Part shown: positions 59,522-64,000 of the stretch, piece by piece
How positions within the stretch are numbered: the stretch's first letter is position 1
Layout of the letters: each line of letters starts with the position of its first letter
NCBI GenBank assembly: GCA_016719885.1
Contig: JADJYF010000026.1
Span: 372,001 to 436,000 of the forward strand
DNA: 64,000 nt
DNA from: Pseudomonadota bacterium
GTDB taxonomy: Bacteria > Pseudomonadota > Gammaproteobacteria > Ga0077536
Direction: 5' to 3'
Position numbers and translations under genes: made by a program
The notes under the pieces: model-generated
What the model saw: only the letters and a program-made list of their open reading frames with translations
Database searches by the model: none
What the model was told of the DNA's origin: nothing

Positions 59522-61128
59522 GACTTGGCCTCAATCAGCCTGGAAACGCGATCGCCGAGATTGAAATGCATGGCCTCGAGCGTCACCAGTCCGCCGTACA
59601 CGGCAATCAGGCCAATCAGGGTCAGGGCAAAAACGCCCAGTTCCATGCGCCGCTCCGTGCGTTGCCTCTCGCTGAACACCAGCGACACCGTGCCGAGCAC
59701 CGGCAATTGCGTGATCTCCTTCAACTCCTCGCTGGAATAGAAGCGCGGGTTGATCTGCGACAACAGGAACGCAAAGCCGACACCGGCGCCCAACGCCCCG
59801 ATCAGAACCACGGTCATCACCTGGACGCGATTCGGACCAACCGGCAGCAAGGGTACGCGCGGCGGATCGATGACCTTGAGCTTGACATCGTCAGCCTGCT
59901 GATCGACTTCCTGCGACAGGCGCGCCGACTCACGGCGCTTGAGCAGTTCGTCATATTGCTGCTTGTTCATGCCGTAATCGCGATCGAGCCGCTTGAGCTC
60001 CGCCTCGATTTCCGGAATCGAATCGACCTGGCGCTCGAGTTCGGAGACCTTGGCCTGATAGGCCGCGACGCGCGCGCTCAAGCCCGCCACCTCGGCTTCC
60101 GCTTCTGCCATGGCGAGTTTGATCTCCTGGTACACGCCGCTCTCACCGGCATCCTCCATCATGGGGGAGTCGCCGGGCTCGGCCGCCGCCTGCTCCGCGA
60201 GTTCCTTCAACTCCTCATCGCGACGCGCCTTGAGTTCTTCCATCTGCTCGCGGATCGCCTGGATGTCCGGGTGTTTGTCGGTGTACTGGAGCAGAAGCTG
60301 GTCCACCTGCTCCTGCAGGTGAGCGATGCGCGCGTCGTAGCGCGAACTGGTCGGCGCACGGAGCGTCTGCTGGTCGCCCATCACGCCCAGCACCGGTTCC
60401 TCGCCTTCGAGCTTCTGGCGCAACGTGGAACTGCGATTCTGTGCTTCGTTCAACTCGAGCTGGGCACGCTGCAACTTGTCCTTGGCATCGAGCAGATTCC
60501 TGAAATAGGAGCTTCCTTCGTCCGGCATCACGCCGACGTTACGCTGTTTGAATTCCTTCAAGCGCATTTCGGCGTCGAGCAAGCGCTTTTCGTATTGAAC
60601 GATTTGTTCGTCCAGAAACTTCTGGGTGACGGCGGTATCAGTGCGATTGGAACCGAGCGCCGATTCCATGAAGGTATTGAGCAATTCGTCCACCACTCGC
60701 TTGGCCTGCTTGGGGTCCGAGCCGGTAAACGCGATCTCGTAGATGTTGTCCTGGGTGGTGCCCTGCAGTTTGATCTTCTCGGCCAGGCCGGTGATTACGG
60801 CGTCGAATTCGCGGTCGCTCTTGGTCTTGAGATCCAGGTCGGTCTTGCGCGCAACCTGCTCCAGATTCGGACGCGTCATCAGCGTGCGCTTCATCATGTT
60901 GGCCGAACTGGCCAGCGATTCGCTGTCGATGGCCAGGCCTTTCAGCAAGGGCCTCAGCATCGAGCGCGTATCGACGAAAATTTTCGCCTTCACCTCGTAG
61001 ATGTCGGGCATCGTGAGCGCGAAAACCCAGCCCCCCACACACAGCACCACCGTAAAGCCGAGCGCGGCCCAACGGTATGGCCACACCATGCGCACATAGC
61101 GCCGCGCCTGCTGTATCTGTTCGTTCAT
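59518..61128 (-). CDS. Polysaccharide chain-length determinant, XrtA-associated (Wzz type)
   Basis: This 536-residue inner-membrane protein sets exopolysaccharide chain length. It has an N-terminal membrane helix (ALGFTVVLCVGGWVFAL), a Wzz domain (DIYEVKAKIFVDT), and long coiled-coil helices between residues about 170 and 380. Two further membrane segments follow (MTVVLIGALGAGVGFAFLL and ALTLIGLIAVYGGLVTL). It probably forms an oligomer in the periplasm linked to the export lipoprotein and activates the adjacent tyrosine kinase. It lies 40 bases downstream of the export-protein gene. Confidence 0.94.
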   Translation of the reverse strand: MNEQIQQARRYVRMVWPYRWAALGFTVVLCVGGWVFALTMPDIYEVKAKIFVDTRSMLRPLLKGLAIDSESLASSANMMKRTLMTRPNLEQVARKTDLDLKTKSDREFDAVITGLAEKIKLQGTTQDNIYEIAFTGSDPKQAKRVVDELLNTFMESALGSNRTDTAVTQKFLDEQIVQYEKRLLDAEMRLKEFKQRNVGVMPDEGSSYFRNLLDAKDKLQRAQLELNEAQNRSSTLRQKLEGEEPVLGVMGDQQTLRAPTSSRYDARIAHLQEQVDQLLLQYTDKHPDIQAIREQMEELKARRDEELKELAEQAAAEPGDSPMMEDAGESGVYQEIKLAMAEAEAEVAGLSARVAAYQAKVSELERQVDSIPEIEAELKRLDRDYGMNKQQYDELLKRRESARLSQEVDQQADDVKLKVIDPPRVPLLPVGPNRVQVMTVVLIGALGAGVGFAFLLSQINPRFYSSEELKEITQLPVLGTVSLVFSERQRTERRMELGVFALTLIGLIAVYGGLVTLEAMHFNLGDRVSRLIEAKS

Positions 61129-61168
61129 AAGTCGAGGCCCGCCTGGCTGCCGAGATCCAAAATGGCGT

Positions 61169-61810
61169 TCAGAACCAAGCCTCGGGAATAATCAGGATAT
61201 CGCCGGGTTGCATCGCTACATTCGCTTCGATGTCACCGTCTTTGATCAGGTCTTCGAGGCGCACCCGGTACTGCTCGTGACCGTTGCCAGACAGCCGCAC
61301 AATGGACGCGCGGTTGCCCGCGGCAAATTCGGTCAGGCCACCGACATCGATCATGACGTCCAGCACCGTCATGTCCTTGCGATACGGGATCGCGGCGGGC
61401 TTGGCCGCTTCACCGACCACGCGCACCTGCTCCTGGTATTGACCAACGAAATTACCGACGGTCACGGTGACCAGCGGATCGCGAATGTACTCGGCAAGCT
61501 TTTTCTCGATCTCACGCGCCAGCGCCGACGGCGTGCTGCCGCTGGCCTGCAGATCTTCGACGAGCGGCGTGGAGAATTTGCCGTCGGGTCGCACCGCGAC
61601 CGACGCTGACAGTTCGGGGTTGCGCCACACGAACACGTTGAGGTTGTCGCCCGGCCCGATGATGTAGTTGTAATCCGATTTGGCGTTTTCGGCCGGCGCC
61701 TCGTCGTGACCACGAATCGCATCGACCACCGCACAACCGCCACTCGCCAAACTCGTGGCCAGGATCCATGCTGCCATCGTCAGGCTCGAAATCTTGCTCA
61801 ATCGCTTCAT
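61169..61810 (-). CDS. Polysaccharide export lipoprotein, XrtA-associated (Wza-like)
   Basis: This 213-residue export protein has a lipoprotein signal (TMAAWILATSLASGGC) with a lipid-attachment cysteine near residue 26. A polysaccharide export domain (NYIIGPGDNLNVFVWRNPEL) follows, then SLBB-type repeats ending in DLIKDGDIEANVAMQPGDIL (part of the second repeat). It likely builds the outer-membrane or periplasmic channel for the polymer. The ATG at 61810 was chosen because GGGAGATG lies upstream; the longer frame lacks a signal peptide. An AT-rich stretch upstream (61863-61925) may hold a promoter, including a TTGACT hexamer, but no confident -10 element was found. Confidence 0.93.
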   Translation of the reverse strand: MKRLSKISSLTMAAWILATSLASGGCAVVDAIRGHDEAPAENAKSDYNYIIGPGDNLNVFVWRNPELSASVAVRPDGKFSTPLVEDLQASGSTPSALAREIEKKLAEYIRDPLVTVTVGNFVGQYQEQVRVVGEAAKPAAIPYRKDMTVLDVMIDVGGLTEFAAGNRASIVRLSGNGHEQYRVRLEDLIKDGDIEANVAMQPGDILIIPEAWF

Positions 61811-62094
61811 CGGAACATCTCCCACACCTTGGTCGCCATGAGACTTGCGGCGGTCATCGATTTGTCGGCAATTATTCATTTTAGTCAATGTCTTACTAGA
61901 GCATATTAATAGACTTTGGAAAGCAAGAACAGGGGCGCCGGCCAGGGCTTATCGGCAGCTCTCCAGAATAATCGAGAGGTCGGCGCGATCTGTGCCCCAC
62001 TGCTCGCATCAGGTCTCGCTGCGCGCTCATGGCCTTGCGTCACGCGCGTTCAGCCAACCCTGCCTGGATACGCCTACGGTCTGCGACCGGCACC
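61811..62094 (-). other. Intergenic region upstream of the export-lipoprotein gene
   Basis: No gene is seen. The segment 61863-61925 is clearly AT-rich for this genome and carries TTGACT on the minus strand, so a promoter for the export/chain-length operon is plausible. I found no convincing sigma-54 (GG-N10-GC) site, although such promoters are known for some XrtA loci. Confidence 0.4.
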
Positions 62095-64000
62095 TCAACG
62101 TTTGAGGTCGGCGGCCAATTTCTCTGCCGCGGCCCGCTCGGGGAAATCCTGGTTCCTGAGCGCTTTCTGCACCGCGGTGGCCGCATCTTTGCGATTGCCG
62201 CTGCTGAGCAGCGCGACGGCAAGATGGAATTGCACACCGCTGTCTTCGGGGGCGCCCTGCGCCGCTGCCTCGAGAATCTGCAATGCAAGCTCCTTGTTGC
62301 CGCGCTTGAACAGCACCCAACCGTAGGTGTCGGCCAACTGAGGATTCTTCGGCGCCAAGTCGTATGCCGCCTTGGCATGGTCAAGCGCACTCGGCACGCC
62401 CAGATCCAGTTCCAGCAAGGCCAGGTTGTTGAGGGCAAGCAACTGCTTGGGTTCGACGCTCAGCACCTTCCCATAGGTGGCCGCCGCCTCTTTGGGGCGC
62501 TGCAGCTGGTTCTGAATCTGCGCGAGGTAAAGCAACACCTCGACCGGCTTCGATGACTGGGCGGCGCGTGCCTGCAAGACCTCCACGGCCGCGTCGGCCT
62601 TGCCCGCCCGCATCAAGGCTCCGGCCTGCTTGATCACCCAGCCATCGCTTCCGTCCTTCTTTCCCGCACTCTCGAAGAACGCCGCCGCCGCCGTGGTATC
62701 GCCACGCGCGATCGCGAGGTCGCCGCGCAGTGCGTCGACAGCGGCGGCCTGCTCTCGATTCTTGGCGAGCTCGTCGATCAGGCCTTCGGCGGCGGTCAAA
62801 TCCTTGGGCTGGGCTTTCCGTATCAGCGTGCGGGCCAGGACCACCGCCACTTCGGGCGACGTGGGCATGCCCTGCCTGGCCAGGCTCAATTCCTTTTCGG
62901 CCTCGGCCAGGTTGCCTCTTTCATACAGGATAGTGCCGCGCAAAAAGTGCGGGTTGGGCGACTTCGGGGCGATTTTCGCTGCGTCGCGCGCGACCTTTTC
63001 GGCCAGATCGAGGTTGCCCTGACCGCGTAAGCCATGCCCAAGCGCAATCATGGCGTCGAGATTGCCTGGCAGCAGCTTGAGTGTTTCGTTGGCGATTTCG
63101 ACGCACTTCGCGTAGTTCTGCATCGGCAGGTAATGGGAAAGCAAGGCCAAACGCGCGACGGTGGCGGTGGGATTGGCGCTTCGTACACGCTCGTAATAGT
63201 CGATGGCCGCCGCCGCGTCTCCGCGGGCATCAGCGGCGGTACCGGCGAGCGTAAGATTGGCGGCGTCCTTGTCGTCGATCTTCAGCAATTGCTCGACATA
63301 CTGGCTGCCGCCGGTCACATCGCCCTGGCGAAACAACAGCAACGCCAGATTGCTCAGCAGGGTCGGCGTGCCGGGGCTGGCCGCGACCGCGGTTTTCAGC
63401 AGTTCGGTGGCCTTGGGCAGGTCCTTCTTGCCCACGTAGGCACTCGCCAGCGCATTGAGCAGGCCCGGATCGTCTCCCTTGACGGCACGCATCTTTTCGC
63501 CCATTTCCAGCACCTTGTCCCATTCCTTGCGGGACATGTACAGGTACAGCAGCATGGTGTCCTTCTGGGTCAATTGCTTGTCCAGAGGCGCGTCGGGCTC
63601 GAGCATCTTGATTGCATCGTCCACCTTGCCGAGCCGCGCGGTGGCGAAGGCGAGCGCGGTTTTGAGATTGTTGTCTTCCGGCGCACGCGCCGCGGCCGTT
63701 TGCAGGCTCGCGAGGCCGGCTTCGGAATTGCCCACCGCGAAATAGGCGCTCGCCTTCAGGCCGAGCATTTCGGAATCGGCCTTGGTATCGAGTTCACCGA
63801 GGGTCTTCAGCGCCTCGTCGGCCTTGTTGCGTTTCAACTGGATGGACGCGAGCAGCTTCTTTGCCGGTTCGAAATCAGGAGCCGATTGCAGGTAAACCGT
63901 GAGATAGGTCTCCGCCTGCTCGAGGTTGCCCCGGCGGTACATGAGGTAGGCGAGATAGAGCTGCGACTGCGCGTGGTTGGGCGACGAGGCCAGGGTTTGT
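62095..64000 (-). CDS. prsT: PrsT-like TPR protein of the PEP-CTERM/EPS system, 5' end cut by the window
   Basis: Only the C-terminal part (about 635 residues) is in the window; the frame stays open to the right edge. It consists almost entirely of tetratricopeptide repeats of about 34 residues, for example LAQIQNQLQRPKEAAATYGKVL and ALNNLALLELDLGVPSALDHAKAAYDLAPKNPQLADTYGWVLFKRGN (last repeat, ending LADTYGWVLFKRGN). The protein family is the large TPR lipoprotein placed next to the export genes in XrtA loci, believed to scaffold the assembly or secretion of the polymer or of PEP-CTERM proteins. The lipoprotein signal, if present, lies outside the window. About 285 bases separate it from the export-lipoprotein gene on the same strand. 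Confidence 0.88.
   Translation of the reverse strand, partial: QTLASSPNHAQSQLYLAYLMYRRGNLEQAETYLTVYLQSAPDFEPAKKLLASIQLKRNKADEALKTLGELDTKADSEMLGLKASAYFAVGNSEAGLASLQTAAARAPEDNNLKTALAFATARLGKVDDAIKMLEPDAPLDKQLTQKDTMLLYLYMSRKEWDKVLEMGEKMRAVKGDDPGLLNALASAYVGKKDLPKATELLKTAVAASPGTPTLLSNLALLLFRQGDVTGGSQYVEQLLKIDDKDAANLTLAGTAADARGDAAAAIDYYERVRSANPTATVARLALLSHYLPMQNYAKCVEIANETLKLLPGNLDAMIALGHGLRGQGNLDLAEKVARDAAKIAPKSPNPHFLRGTILYERGNLAEAEKELSLARQGMPTSPEVAVVLARTLIRKAQPKDLTAAEGLIDELAKNREQAAAVDALRGDLAIARGDTTAAAAFFESAGKKDGSDGWVIKQAGALMRAGKADAAVEVLQARAAQSSKPVEVLLYLAQIQNQLQRPKEAAATYGKVLSVEPKQLLALNNLALLELDLGVPSALDHAKAAYDLAPKNPQLADTYGWVLFKRGNKELALQILEAAAQGAPEDSGVQFHLAVALLSSGNRKDAATAVQKALRNQDFPERAAAEKLAADLKR

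Noticed and set aside
59566..61191. 541-codon plus-strand frame opposite the chain-length gene
   Set aside because: Antisense shadow of a clear Wzz-type gene; no signature of its own.
61811..62094. Sigma-54 promoter for the EPS export operon
   Set aside because: GG and GC pairs are present but with wrong spacing (13 or more bases between them instead of 10).
1..64000. Genomic island, phage or CRISPR signals
   Set aside because: No integrase, transposase, tRNA, regular direct-repeat array or composition break was seen on either strand.

Overview
This GC-rich window looks like a chromosomal segment of a methylotrophic proteobacterium, most likely gamma- or betaproteobacterial. That is an inference from gene content: a tetrahydromethanopterin (H4MPT) C1 pathway, a lanthanide-type methanol dehydrogenase and an exosortase A (XrtA/PEP-CTERM) exopolysaccharide locus. 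No rRNA, tRNA, CRISPR array, insertion sequence or phage gene was seen.

Region 1 (1-3514): the 3' part of nrdA and a complete nrdB (class I ribonucleotide reductase), closed by a textbook intrinsic terminator.

Region 2 (about 3424-18861): formaldehyde oxidation through H4MPT and synthesis of its cofactors. On the minus strand lie mptG, mtdB, an ATP-grasp enzyme, mch, a second ATP-grasp enzyme (frameshifted), a CitG-like gene and fae. Further along the same strand are an mfnF-like gene, pabB and an amino-acid-kinase-like gene. On the plus strand are a HisA-like gene and the tightly overlapping fhcBADC operon. Together they capture formaldehyde (Fae), oxidise methylene-H4MPT (MtdB), hydrolyse methenyl-H4MPT (Mch) and release formate (Fhc).

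Region 3 (18899-24202, minus strand): methanol oxidation. xoxF (PQQ and lanthanide-site residues visible) is followed by its own terminator. A separate promoter precedes a pseudoazurin gene, a xoxJ-like binding protein and an uncharacterised periplasmic protein. The expected XoxG cytochrome c is absent and a blue copper protein sits in its place. A small four-cysteine secreted protein lies upstream of a long xoxF leader.

Region 4 (24343-64000): an XrtA exopolysaccharide locus of about 40 kb. Its core (51203-64000, minus strand) has the PrsT-like TPR protein, export lipoprotein, chain-length determinant, tyrosine autokinase, outer-membrane protein, ATPase, polysaccharide deacetylase, FemAB-like protein, exosortase A with an EpsI domain, and a glycosyltransferase. 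The remainder has an O-antigen-ligase-like protein, GalE, four more glycosyltransferases, three asparagine-synthetase-like amidotransferases, a second deacetylase (frameshifted), a secreted beta-propeller-like protein and a TPR protein. It also holds a decoration module: acyl-CoA ligase, PLP decarboxylase, acyl carrier protein, two alpha/beta hydrolases and an ATP-grasp/GNAT fusion. No obvious PEP-CTERM substrate is encoded here.

Three genes show probable single-base frameshifts (near 3580, 9460 and 42495). These may be real lesions or assembly errors.
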